Of a stretch of 64,000 bases of DNA, positions 56,855-64,000 are shown in pieces. Source of the DNA: Phormidium ambiguum IAM M-71. GTDB taxonomy: Bacteria > Cyanobacteriota > Cyanobacteriia > Cyanobacteriales > Aerosakkonemataceae. A model generated the notes under the pieces. The model was given only the letters and a program-made list of their open reading frames with translations, was not told where the DNA came from and made no database searches. The stretch covers positions 118,406 to 182,405 of the forward strand of contig NZ_MRCE01000004.1 in the NCBI RefSeq assembly GCF_001904725.1, in the 5' to 3' direction. Made by a program: the position numbers and the translations under genes. The first letter of the stretch is position 1, and the number at the start of each line of letters is the position of its first letter.

Positions 56855-58993
56855 ATGATTTTCTACCGAACCAGCCGCTTACTGCCAAAACCAATTAATC
56901 AATTTATCCTTATTAGCTTACTGGTGTGCTGGCTCGTAGTTTTTGGATATAGTGTTAATGCCATAACTACCGGATACTTAACCGAACAAGGGGAATTATT
57001 TCAAAAAGTACTAGCGGCTGCTAAATTAACACCTGAAGATCTCAAATTAGAGCGGTCAGATATGGCGTTATGGGGTGCTGATAAGTATCGATCGAAAATT
57101 CTGGATCTGTTCTTTGATAACCCTTGGAAAATTAGCAGTTACACTCGCACAATTAGTCAAGACTTTTTGGCTGCTAAATCAGATTTAGCGTTTCTCGCTG
57201 CAAGTGCTCATAGAAGAATTGATGCAGAAGGTGTTAACCCCAGATTAAACACAGATTTATTAACCAAATATCAGCAGCAAGTCAAAAAATTGGGTGATGA
57301 TGCCTTAGCAGTTAGCCTGAGTCAATTAACTGGCAAACCTGCTGATAGCTTCAAAAATCAGCAATATCAAGCTTTGCCATCACAATTCCGTTCTGAGGTA
57401 GCCCAATTTTTATTAGCAATACCCGATATGTTGTACTACAGAGAATTGGGACTTTTGCGCCCGCTCACCAAACTACAATTAAATGCAGATAAAACCTACA
57501 CTGATCTAATTAGCTATGTAATGCAGACTGTCAATCAAGACACTCCTCAAGCAAAAGAAGAAACTCCAGAACAAATACTATTAATTGAATCTTTGTTAGA
57601 TAACGTTGATGTTAAATTTATGAATACAGGAGCTATTTTAGCTATTAGCGCGACTCAACAATTGCAAAATCAACTGAGTCAGCTAAATCTCAGTTCTTTA
57701 TTGATTGATGATTACATTATAGATACACCTCAAGGTCAAATTATTATCAATGGAAAAGACGATCGCATTTATCCCCCAAACGATTATCTACTCATAATTG
57801 ATATTGCAGGTAACGATACTTACTCTAGTGGCGCAGCAAATAGAAATATTCATCACGGTGTTAGCGTCATCATTGATTTAGCAGGCAATGACCAATATTC
57901 CAGCCTACAGGGGACAGTGCCAAGTTTTGGTGCAGGTATCTTCGGCTATGGAGTGTTGATGGATATGCAAGGTAATGATACTTACGAAGCAGAGTACATC
58001 AGCCAAGGAGTAGGGATTTTTGGTACAGGCATTTTGTACGACGCACAAGGTCAAGACAGCTATCGTGGCATTGGGAACCTGCAAGGTAGCGGTAGTTTTG
58101 GTACGGGACTGCTGATCGATAATCAAGGGAGCGATCGCTATTCTTTATATAGGTATGGTCAAGGCTACGGCTTTACTAAAGGTGTGGGACTACTGCTAGA
58201 CAGTGAGGGTGATGACCATTACATCGGTATGGAAGATAAATATCCCAATGGTGGCCCATTCGGAGCCGAAAAGCACGTTCATTTTGCCCAAGGTGCCGCT
58301 TATGGTAGACGTGCCGACTACAGTGATGGTCATAGTTGGGCTGGTGGCATCGGGATGTTAATCGATGGCACAGGAAACGATCGCTACGAATGCGATGTTT
58401 ACTGCCAAGGTACAGCTTACTGGTATAGCTTAGGCTTGTTAGTGGACAAAACCGGAGATGATTACCACCGTAGCGGAGTCTATAGCTTGGGAGGTTCGCC
58501 TCATTTTGCTATTGGTATTTTTCAAGATGATAGTGGTAGCGATCGCTATAAAGTGAGAGTATCGCAAAGTTTAGGTCAAGGTCGTGATTGGAGTATTGGC
58601 TGGTTTGAAGATAGTGCAGGCAACGACCAATATTTAGGACATCATGGAATATTAGGTAGTGCAGATGTGAATGGCATTGGTGTTTTTTGGGATAAGAAAG
58701 GTGATGATACCTATTTATCTTTTGGGGAACCAGCTTATGGACAATCTTCTGTTGAAGGTGTATCTGGCTTGCGAGAACTGATGCTTACTTTAGGTTTATT
58801 TGTTGATGGTGGGGGAAAAGATAATTACTTTTTAGTTCCAGAAAAATACAATCAAAGCAAATTGGAAGAGGTAGAGATAGATCCGCAAAATTTGCTAACC
58901 AATCCTGTTGCCGGAAATAATCGAATTTGGTGTCGTCCTTCCATTCCTCGTAATGTTAAAAGAGCCTACGGTTGTGGGATAGATGCTCAATGA
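56855..58993 (+). CDS. Exported or membrane-anchored protein with 12 D-x2-G-x-D-x-Y repeats
   Basis: A 712-residue protein. A hydrophobic helix near the N-terminus (FILISLLVCWLVVFGYSV, about 17-34) should anchor or export it. Residues 40-290 are helical with no recognised family. Residues about 310-660 carry about 12 copies of a motif such as DIAGNDTYSSG, DLAGNDQYSS, DMQGNDTYEA, DNQGSDRYSL and DGTGNDRYECD, spaced roughly 25-45 residues, with G-x-G strands between: the look of a beta-solenoid. Acidic D-x2-G-x-D could bind calcium. Function unknown. Confidence 0.83.
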   Translation: MIFYRTSRLLPKPINQFILISLLVCWLVVFGYSVNAITTGYLTEQGELFQKVLAAAKLTPEDLKLERSDMALWGADKYRSKILDLFFDNPWKISSYTRTISQDFLAAKSDLAFLAASAHRRIDAEGVNPRLNTDLLTKYQQQVKKLGDDALAVSLSQLTGKPADSFKNQQYQALPSQFRSEVAQFLLAIPDMLYYRELGLLRPLTKLQLNADKTYTDLISYVMQTVNQDTPQAKEETPEQILLIESLLDNVDVKFMNTGAILAISATQQLQNQLSQLNLSSLLIDDYIIDTPQGQIIINGKDDRIYPPNDYLLIIDIAGNDTYSSGAANRNIHHGVSVIIDLAGNDQYSSLQGTVPSFGAGIFGYGVLMDMQGNDTYEAEYISQGVGIFGTGILYDAQGQDSYRGIGNLQGSGSFGTGLLIDNQGSDRYSLYRYGQGYGFTKGVGLLLDSEGDDHYIGMEDKYPNGGPFGAEKHVHFAQGAAYGRRADYSDGHSWAGGIGMLIDGTGNDRYECDVYCQGTAYWYSLGLLVDKTGDDYHRSGVYSLGGSPHFAIGIFQDDSGSDRYKVRVSQSLGQGRDWSIGWFEDSAGNDQYLGHHGILGSADVNGIGVFWDKKGDDTYLSFGEPAYGQSSVEGVSGLRELMLTLGLFVDGGGKDNYFLVPEKYNQSKLEEVEIDPQNLLTNPVAGNNRIWCRPSIPRNVKRAYGCGIDAQ

Positions 58994-59082
58994 ATGTTTT
59001 CACAACTAATACCAATTTTCTGTAAAATTGCGCTTAAATCATAGCCCCTCCCCGTAGACGGGGAGGGGTTTGGGGTGGGGTT

Positions 59083-59203
59083 ATACCAATTCTCTATATA
59101 GAGAGAGGCGACATATCATCTACCCCCGGCTGTCGCCGTCCCCCTTAGTAAGGGGGACTACAGGGGGTGATCGATCTGTAGCAAACATTCAGAGAATTGG
59201 TAT
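59083..59203. repeat. MITE-like element with 13-bp terminal inverted repeats
   Basis: The ends ATACCAATTCTCT and AGAGAATTGGTAT are exact reverse complements 95 bp apart; the interior contains further palindromes (CTCTATATAGAG and GTCCCCCTTAGTAAGGGGGA followed by C) and no coding potential. Small size, terminal repeats and palindromic interior fit a non-autonomous mobile element. No target-site duplication could be confirmed by eye. Confidence 0.55.
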
Positions 59204-59337
59204 TAATTACGCACATCTTCCTAAATTATGAGAATAATAAACACCCACTTGTAGGGGCAACCACAAGGGGATTGCCCCTATATGTAGAGTCTTTGCATAA
59301 GTCCTGAAAGAATAAAGATGGATTGAAAATTTGACAT

Positions 59338-59360
59338 AAAAAAAGTGGGCATTGCCCACC
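59338..59360 (-). terminator. Rho-independent terminator of the isoaspartyl peptidase gene
   Basis: On the minus strand the hairpin GTGGGCAATGCCCAC is followed directly by seven T (59338-59344), about 30 bp after the stop at 59392. The 7-bp stem, short loop and T-run make this the best intrinsic terminator in the window. Confidence 0.85.
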
Positions 59361-59391
59361 ATTTGCGAATCTATTAATTGGTTAATTAAAA

Positions 59392-60348
59392 TTAGGAAAT
59401 ACAATCTGTCAAATTAGTTCCAGACCATTCCAAAGTATCACCAATTCTTTCGCCTGTGTGATAAGCAGCTAAGAGAACTTGGCTAGTTTTACCCCAGGCT
59501 ATTGTACCAGAGCGATCGATCCCGATCGCCCCAAAATCGCGCTTATTTCTTGCACCTTCAGTAAAAGACTTCTCAAACGCTTGCAGCAAAGATAAACCAT
59601 CAGTTACCCGAATCACAATTTTTGCCGCCAAACATTCATCGATAATATCTTCACCAATACCCGTGCAACTAATCGCCGCTTGACTTGTGGCATAATTACC
59701 CGCAGGCATCGCCGAATCACTTACCCTGCCGATACGTTCAAAACCCTTACCACCAGTAGAAGTTCCCGCAGCGATATTTCCCTCAGCATCAATAGCTACC
59801 ACGCCAATAGTTCCGCGTCTAGCCTCACTTTCCACTAAAGCCTTCTCCGCCACAACTCCGGCAGCTTCTTTGACAAAATTCTCATCCCGTTCTTGCATCC
59901 ACTCTTGCAAACGGATATCAGTCATCGGGTTATAAATCGGCAGTTGCAACTCACGCAAAAGTTCTGCTGAACCAAAATCTGAGAGTACGCGATCGTCAGA
60001 AGCTTGTAAAGACTCAGCCAATAAAACCGGGTTTTGCACGCGAGAAACATTAATCACACCACTAAAACGCTGCATCGCGCCATTCATCAAAGACGCACTC
60101 ATGCGAATCTGACCATCTGATTGTAAAACCGAACCCGTACCAGCATTAAATCGGGGGTCATCTTCCAACAAACGGCACCCACGAACCACAGCTGCGGTAG
60201 CACTTGCGCCACCCAACAGCATCGGGTAAACTTCCTCTAACACCTTATAAAGAGACTTGCGGACAATCTCAACTCCTCCCTTGCCTTTGAGAGAACTTCC
60301 CGCACCGCCATGAATAATAATTTTAGGTTGCACCTGCTGTGCTGACAT
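59392..60348 (-). CDS. Isoaspartyl peptidase/L-asparaginase (Ntn hydrolase)
   Basis: A 318-residue plant-type asparaginase. The autocatalytic nucleophile Thr is in RRGTIGVVAIDAEGNIA at about residue 180, so the chain should be cut into two subunits there. IIHGGAGSSLKG marks the N-terminus; GKGFERIGRVSDSAMPAGNY and SCTGIGEDII are substrate-binding parts. It cleaves isoaspartyl dipeptides and asparagine. Intact, normal length, own terminator. Confidence 0.94.
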   Translation of the reverse strand: MSAQQVQPKIIIHGGAGSSLKGKGGVEIVRKSLYKVLEEVYPMLLGGASATAAVVRGCRLLEDDPRFNAGTGSVLQSDGQIRMSASLMNGAMQRFSGVINVSRVQNPVLLAESLQASDDRVLSDFGSAELLRELQLPIYNPMTDIRLQEWMQERDENFVKEAAGVVAEKALVESEARRGTIGVVAIDAEGNIAAGTSTGGKGFERIGRVSDSAMPAGNYATSQAAISCTGIGEDIIDECLAAKIVIRVTDGLSLLQAFEKSFTEGARNKRDFGAIGIDRSGTIAWGKTSQVLLAAYHTGERIGDTLEWSGTNLTDCIS

Positions 60349-60406
60349 TCCAATTAACCTCTCTAGTTCTTCCTCTGTGTACTCTGCGTCTGGAGCGTTT
60401 CAATCT

Positions 60407-60562
60407 TTACGTGGAAGCTTGTACACGACGACGACGACAACGTTCTGAGCAATACTTCACATCATCCCAGCAATCGGCCCACTTTTTACGCCAAGTAAAA
60501 GGTCTTTGACAAACTGGACAAATTTTTTCCGGTAAGTCAGATTTAGAACGCTGCTTCGCCAT
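60407..60562 (-). CDS. DUF2256 zinc-binding mini-protein
   Basis: A 51-residue protein too short for many gene finders: [20 protein letters not shown], then [20 protein letters not shown] and RCRRRR. Four Cys (CPVC, YC, RC) fit a zinc knuckle, and the FTWRKKW core is the DUF2256 signature. Start at ATG 60562, stop at 60407. Function unknown; DUF2256 occurs next to many unrelated genes. A run of CGTCGTCGTCGT codons encodes the Arg stretch at the end. Confidence 0.88.
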   Translation of the reverse strand: MAKQRSKSDLPEKICPVCQRPFTWRKKWADCWDDVKYCSERCRRRRVQAST

Positions 60563-60718
60563 ATTATTGGGGATTGGGGATTGGGGACTGGGGACTGGGA
60601 AATTTAACTCTTTCGTAACTTATCATGATTCAGTAAAGCTGATTACTTCATGTAATTCTTAATTTATAAGAAATCCCAGCCCCTAATCCCCAGTCCCCAG
60701 TACCCAGTCCCCAAAATT
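60563..60718. other. Divergent region with G-rich and C-rich repeats
   Basis: 156 bp between the DUF2256 gene (minus) and the methyltransferase gene (plus). GGGGATTGGGGATTGGGGAC repeats near 60569-60600 and the C-rich reverse version (CCCCAGTCCCCAGTACCCAG) at 60682-60715 are nearly complementary, giving a large imperfect inverted repeat. The same CCCCAGTCCC type also occurs at 22940-22965. Confidence 0.6.
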
Positions 60719-61453
60719 ATGGATGAAACTGCCCTAACCCGAATCAAAATAGTTTTAGTTAGACCCCTTGGAGCTTTAAATGTGGGTTCTGTGGCGCGTG
60801 TGATGAAAAACATGGGGCTAACTCAGTTGATACTGGTAGAACCGCAATGCGATTATTTGGGGGAGGAAGCGCGGAAAATGGCATTGCACGCGCTGGATGT
60901 TTTGGAAAGGGCTAAGGTAGTTGCGAGTATACCAGAAGCGTTGGTGGGTTGCCAAAGAGCGATCGCCACTTCTGCGCGTTCCCGTCACTTATCTGTTGAG
61001 CCAGAAAACCCTCGCACCGCCTTACCTTGGTTATTTGGCGCAGACTCATCCGCCTTAATTTTTGGCCCAGAAGACAAAGGTTTATCTAACGAAGATTTGA
61101 AATATGCCCAGCGATTTGTCCGAATTCCTTCCAGTCCAATTTATGCTTCTTTAAATTTGGCACAATCCGTAGCAGTTTGCTGTTACGAGCTTTACCAAAA
61201 CTGTTTAGAAAATCAAGAATTAGAAGTAATAACGAATCAAGAAACTGCTTCTTTGGATGCTTTAGAACGTTACTATCAGCAGTTAGAATCCTTACTCTTA
61301 AAAATCGGTTATATTTACCCCCATACAGCAGAAAGTCGCATGACAAAATTTCGCTTGCTATTTAATCGCGCCCAACCTTCCACCAACGAAGTAGCCATGC
61401 TCAAAGGCATTATTCGTCAAATGGAATGGGCTTTAAAGCAAGGAGATAAATGA
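60719..61453 (+). CDS. SPOUT RNA methyltransferase (TrmJ-like)
   Basis: A 244-residue TrmH/TrmJ-family enzyme with the alpha/beta-knot: VLVRPLGALNVGSVARVMKNMG at the start and the knot motifs LIFGPEDKGLSNEDL and IPSSPIYASLNLAQSVAVCCYE. The C-terminal helices fit TrmJ, which 2'-O-methylates position 32 of tRNAs. The target is assigned by family only. The ATG at 60719 follows the repeat directly. Confidence 0.88.
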   Translation: MDETALTRIKIVLVRPLGALNVGSVARVMKNMGLTQLILVEPQCDYLGEEARKMALHALDVLERAKVVASIPEALVGCQRAIATSARSRHLSVEPENPRTALPWLFGADSSALIFGPEDKGLSNEDLKYAQRFVRIPSSPIYASLNLAQSVAVCCYELYQNCLENQELEVITNQETASLDALERYYQQLESLLLKIGYIYPHTAESRMTKFRLLFNRAQPSTNEVAMLKGIIRQMEWALKQGDK

Positions 61454-61472
61454 GTGGCTATTTATTGAGACA

Positions 61473-61538
61473 GCAGGGGAGCAGGAGGGCAGGAGGGCAG
61501 GGGAGCAGGGGAGCAGGGGAGCAGGGGAGCAGGGGGGA
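61473..61538. repeat. GGGGAGCA-type tandem repeat
   Basis: Short tandem units, GCAGGAGG and then GGGGAGCA several times, in the 155-bp gap before the stop of the next minus-strand gene. The sequence from 61556 to 61595 continues with CCTTCTG units. These are low-complexity repeats prone to slippage, similar in type to 47099-47188. Confidence 0.8.
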
Positions 61539-61609
61539 CAAGGTAAAAGGGAAATTCTACCTTCTGCCTTCTGCCTTCCAAAAGCCTTCTGCTATACATT
61601 AATTGAAAA

Positions 61610-64000
61610 TTACGATCGCAATACCGAACTCCCTCGATTATAAGGCAAGTTTTCCGTTGGTAAAACGCCTAATTGAATATTAGTATCGACGAAAACCGAA
61701 TTTTCTCTTAACACTAAGCTAGTCAAATTCCGGTTCATAATTTCCCAGAATTGATTTTCATCTGGATAATTTCGCAACACTTCATCTAACCGCTTGTAAA
61801 TCGGAACAAAATCAGGATATTCTGCATCTGTGATTCCTTGCTTAAAGGTGTAATTAACATCCAAATTCAAGGTATTTAATCCTTGATGTGCGATCGCATA
61901 TTCAGGAATTTTAAAATTCCATTTTTCCTCTAGTAATCCTTGCTGATTTCGCGTCACAATACTAGAGCGATCGTAAGGTAAAGCTATTGATGGCAACACA
62001 TTCCAATTAATAGTTAAAGCATCAATTGCTGAATTTTCCGCCAAAACCTTTTGGGTTACATTCTTATTCAGAATTTCCCAAAAATCTGTTTCATTAGGAT
62101 AACTCTGCAAAAATTGATCTATTCCCTGATAGATTGGCACAAAATCTGGGTATTCATTATTTTTGATTCCTTGCTTGTAGACATAATCAACATCAATATT
62201 TAAGTTGTTTAACCCTTGATGTTGAATTGGATAATTTTGGAATTTAAACGACCATTCTTCCCGTAAATTTCCCGTAGTTTGAGGAATATAGGAAATAATT
62301 TCCACTGGACGATTCAAGGTAGAATCGGGGCCAAAAAAAGTATTGCTGTTAGGGTTATTTGGTGCGGTAACTTTAGCCCCTGTTACGGGGTTAAAACCTA
62401 AAATTGCCCCAATATTATTTGCTCCTTCTCGGTAATCAAACCCAACAGTATAAAGATTGCCATCTTCTGCCAAAGTTAAATCACCTGTGAAATTATTCGT
62501 TGAATTTGTTCCAGTATAATTAGTCGAAATTACACCCAACAATTCTCCATTTTGCACATTATACTTGCGGATATCATTGGCGAAATCACTAACGTAAAGT
62601 AGACCATCATTAGGATTAAATTCTAACCCTAAAAGACTCACAAAACCATTGCCATTAGGTGAAGCTTCAGGAGAAGCAATTACCCTCGCTTCTCTTGTTT
62701 TTATATCATAACGTAATACTTGACTAGGCAAGCCAGCACTAAAGTCTGGGGCACCATTTTTCGCTACACTTCCTTGAGTAGTAACGTAAAGATAACCATC
62801 AGGCCCAAAAATCATTCCATTCGGGCCATTTAATCCCCCAAATTGTTGATTTCCGGTGGCAAAAACATCAATAAATTGCCCAGTTGTCCCATCATATCTT
62901 AAGATTTGGTCAGTTAAGAAACTGCTAACATAAAGTTTACCATCGGGGCCAAATGCGGAACCATAAGGACGCAACAAACCGCCAGTTTCGTCAATGTTGG
63001 GCGTGTTTGGATTATCGCCGACAAAGCGATCGATAAATGCTCCCGTTCTCCCATCAAAACGTAAAATTCCCGAAGCACCTTCTTCTGTCGAAGTTGCAGG
63101 TTTATTCCCGCTAGTAATATAAAGGTCGCTGATGCCATCATTATTACCATCGGGTCCGATTATAATGTTATCGGGTGCAAATAAACCTCCACTACCAGCA
63201 GTAATAAATTCGCCCAAGAAACTACCTGTTTTGGCATCAAATCTGACGACGTTGTTACCTCTAGTATTTCCGACCAAAAAGGTTTCTGGTACATTTAATA
63301 AATCTGGTTGACTTCTGGTAACGGTGCTGCTTCTGGTATATGGTAAAGTATTGGTTGGCAGCACTTCTAAATTAACTTTAAAGTCAGCAAATACAGGGTT
63401 TTCTGAAAGAATTTGCTGAGTTAAATTTTTATTCAATATTTCCCAGAAATCTGTTTCGTTGGGATAGTTAATTAGGAAGTTATTGATCCGGTTATAAATC
63501 GGTACAAAGTCAGGATATTCGCTGTTACTGATTCCCGGTTTAAAAGTATAATCAACGTCAAGGTTTAAAGTATTTAATCCTTGGTGTTGAATTGTATATT
63601 GCGGGATAGCGAAATTCCATTTTTCCTCTAATTTGCCTTGCCTGTCGCGGGTAACTGTACTCGATCGCTGATAAGGTAAGGAAACACTGGGTAAAACATC
63701 TATATCAACAGTCAATGAATCCATGACTGGATTTTCATCTAAGATTTTTTGCGAGAGGTTTTTGTTGAGAATTTCCCAAAAATCAGTTTCGTTGGGGTAG
63801 TTAGTCAAGAATCGATCGATACTCTGATAAATTGGCACAAAATCCGGGTATTCTGAATAGGTAATCCCATCTTTGTAGGTATATGCAATATTGATATTTA
63901 GATTATTAATTCCTTGGTGTTGAATTGTATAATTATCTAAAGAAAAATCCCATTTTTCTGGGTTAGGTTGATTAAAAATATTAGCAGGTAAACGACCTTC
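61610..64000 (-). CDS. Large modular protein with repeated alpha/beta modules and an NHL-type propeller (partial)
   Basis: At least 796 residues, with the N-terminus beyond the right edge (the frame is open to 64000). Roughly 110-residue modules repeat: W-x-F-x4-Y-x-I-Q-H-Q-G-L-N, a strand pair, EYPDFVPIY, DFWEILNKNLTQ, a strand and RSSTVTR. I count parts of about five. Between two of them lies a six-bladed NHL-like beta-propeller with repeats such as NVVRFDAKTG, GILRFDGRTG and ILRYDGTTG with GPDGKLYVSS and GPDGYLYVTT. No catalytic site is recognised. No signal peptide can be seen because the start is missing. Confidence 0.8.
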   Translation of the reverse strand, partial: EGRLPANIFNQPNPEKWDFSLDNYTIQHQGINNLNINIAYTYKDGITYSEYPDFVPIYQSIDRFLTNYPNETDFWEILNKNLSQKILDENPVMDSLTVDIDVLPSVSLPYQRSSTVTRDRQGKLEEKWNFAIPQYTIQHQGLNTLNLDVDYTFKPGISNSEYPDFVPIYNRINNFLINYPNETDFWEILNKNLTQQILSENPVFADFKVNLEVLPTNTLPYTRSSTVTRSQPDLLNVPETFLVGNTRGNNVVRFDAKTGSFLGEFITAGSGGLFAPDNIIIGPDGNNDGISDLYITSGNKPATSTEEGASGILRFDGRTGAFIDRFVGDNPNTPNIDETGGLLRPYGSAFGPDGKLYVSSFLTDQILRYDGTTGQFIDVFATGNQQFGGLNGPNGMIFGPDGYLYVTTQGSVAKNGAPDFSAGLPSQVLRYDIKTREARVIASPEASPNGNGFVSLLGLEFNPNDGLLYVSDFANDIRKYNVQNGELLGVISTNYTGTNSTNNFTGDLTLAEDGNLYTVGFDYREGANNIGAILGFNPVTGAKVTAPNNPNSNTFFGPDSTLNRPVEIISYIPQTTGNLREEWSFKFQNYPIQHQGLNNLNIDVDYVYKQGIKNNEYPDFVPIYQGIDQFLQSYPNETDFWEILNKNVTQKVLAENSAIDALTINWNVLPSIALPYDRSSIVTRNQQGLLEEKWNFKIPEYAIAHQGLNTLNLDVNYTFKQGITDAEYPDFVPIYKRLDEVLRNYPDENQFWEIMNRNLTSLVLRENSVFVDTNIQLGVLPTENLPYNRGSSVLRS

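Larger units (their letters stand above)
58994..59391. other. Intergenic region rich in inverted repeats
   Basis: About 400 bp with no gene. Elements in order: a 10-bp-stem hairpin CCCCTCCCCG/CGGGGAGGGG (59045-59068); a 120-bp segment bounded by ATACCAATTCTCT (59083) and AGAGAATTGGTAT (59191); an inner hairpin GTCCCCC/GGGGGAC (59138-59158); TAGGGGCAA/TTGCCCCTA (59252-59280); and the terminator at 59338-59360. Confidence 0.7.

Noticed and set aside
1-64000. tRNA, rRNA, prophage and CRISPR
   Set aside because: No cloverleaf, rRNA segment, phage structural or integrase gene, or spacer array was recognised by eye. A covariance-model tRNA scan was not possible here.

Overview
The window is cyanobacterial chromosomal DNA. 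The octamer GCGATCGC (HIP1) and its GATCGC derivatives occur inside and between genes throughout. Marker families also fit: a GlgA2-type glycogen synthase, bilin-GAF-like sensor domains, an ethylene-receptor-type histidine kinase, Uma2 and DUF29 proteins, a DUF2256 mini-protein and tandem-HAMP hybrid kinases. Base composition is AT-rich with low-complexity and palindromic intergenic repeats, as in filamentous or large-genome cyanobacteria. Genus cannot be fixed from the sequence alone. No rRNA, tRNA or CRISPR array was found.

Layout. 1-2010: two leucine-rich-repeat paralogues (the first cut by the window edge) flanking a VapBC-like antitoxin/PIN toxin pair. 2122-3597: glycogen synthase. 3900-13262: a four-gene signalling operon on the minus strand, made of a roughly 2040-residue hybrid kinase with about 12 HAMP units, CheR, CheB and a REC-PAS-kinase. 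It is divergent from a stand-alone GAF protein carrying a Cys-His motif typical of cyanobacteriochromes. 14451-15316: a REP-associated transposase (RAYT) bracketed by two inverted REP pairs. 15324-18376: DoxX-like membrane protein, antitoxin plus a MazF/PemK toxin broken by an amber codon, DUF1622 protein, GT9 glycosyltransferase. 18750-25107: gene remnant, palindromes, then a compact stress-type operon (DUF2267, PfpI-ferritin-like fusion, SDR, phosphoribosyltransferase, secreted protein, zinc alcohol dehydrogenase, 69-residue protein, cupin) with a divergent acidic protein.

25113-34747: DUF72 protein, a GC-rich alkylsulfatase that looks acquired, a GH13 enzyme split by an in-frame TAG, a DUF305 membrane protein beside an AraC-regulator remnant, a SAM-hydrolase-like protein, RecX, Dps and a metallophosphoesterase. 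34872-40215: a membrane-anchored coiled-coil/TPR protein and a Uma2/DUF29 cluster, one member frameshifted near its end. 40226-45458: alpha/beta hydrolase, a retropepsin-like pair, a protein phosphatase, a beta-hydroxyacid dehydrogenase, a peroxiredoxin-glutaredoxin fusion and an LRAT-domain protein. 45990-56603: an acyltransferase-like membrane protein, a REC-GGDEF-EAL protein, the ethylene-receptor-like hybrid kinase, an MnmC-like methyltransferase, a REC-HD-GYP protein and GlmU. 56751-64000: a mini-antitoxin-like ORF, a secreted repeat protein with a D-x2-G-x-D-x-Y motif, isoaspartyl peptidase, DUF2256, a SPOUT methyltransferase and a large modular protein running off the right edge.

Taken together the window is rich in environmental sensing (at least five multidomain signalling proteins, two of them c-di-GMP enzymes), stress protection and mobile or decaying elements. 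The best candidates for undescribed biology are the HAMP-array/CheR/CheB operon with its divergent single-GAF protein, the ethylene-receptor hybrid kinase, the repeated possibly T-fold-like modules around an NHL propeller at the right edge, and the 29-residue coiled-coil repeats of the TPR protein.
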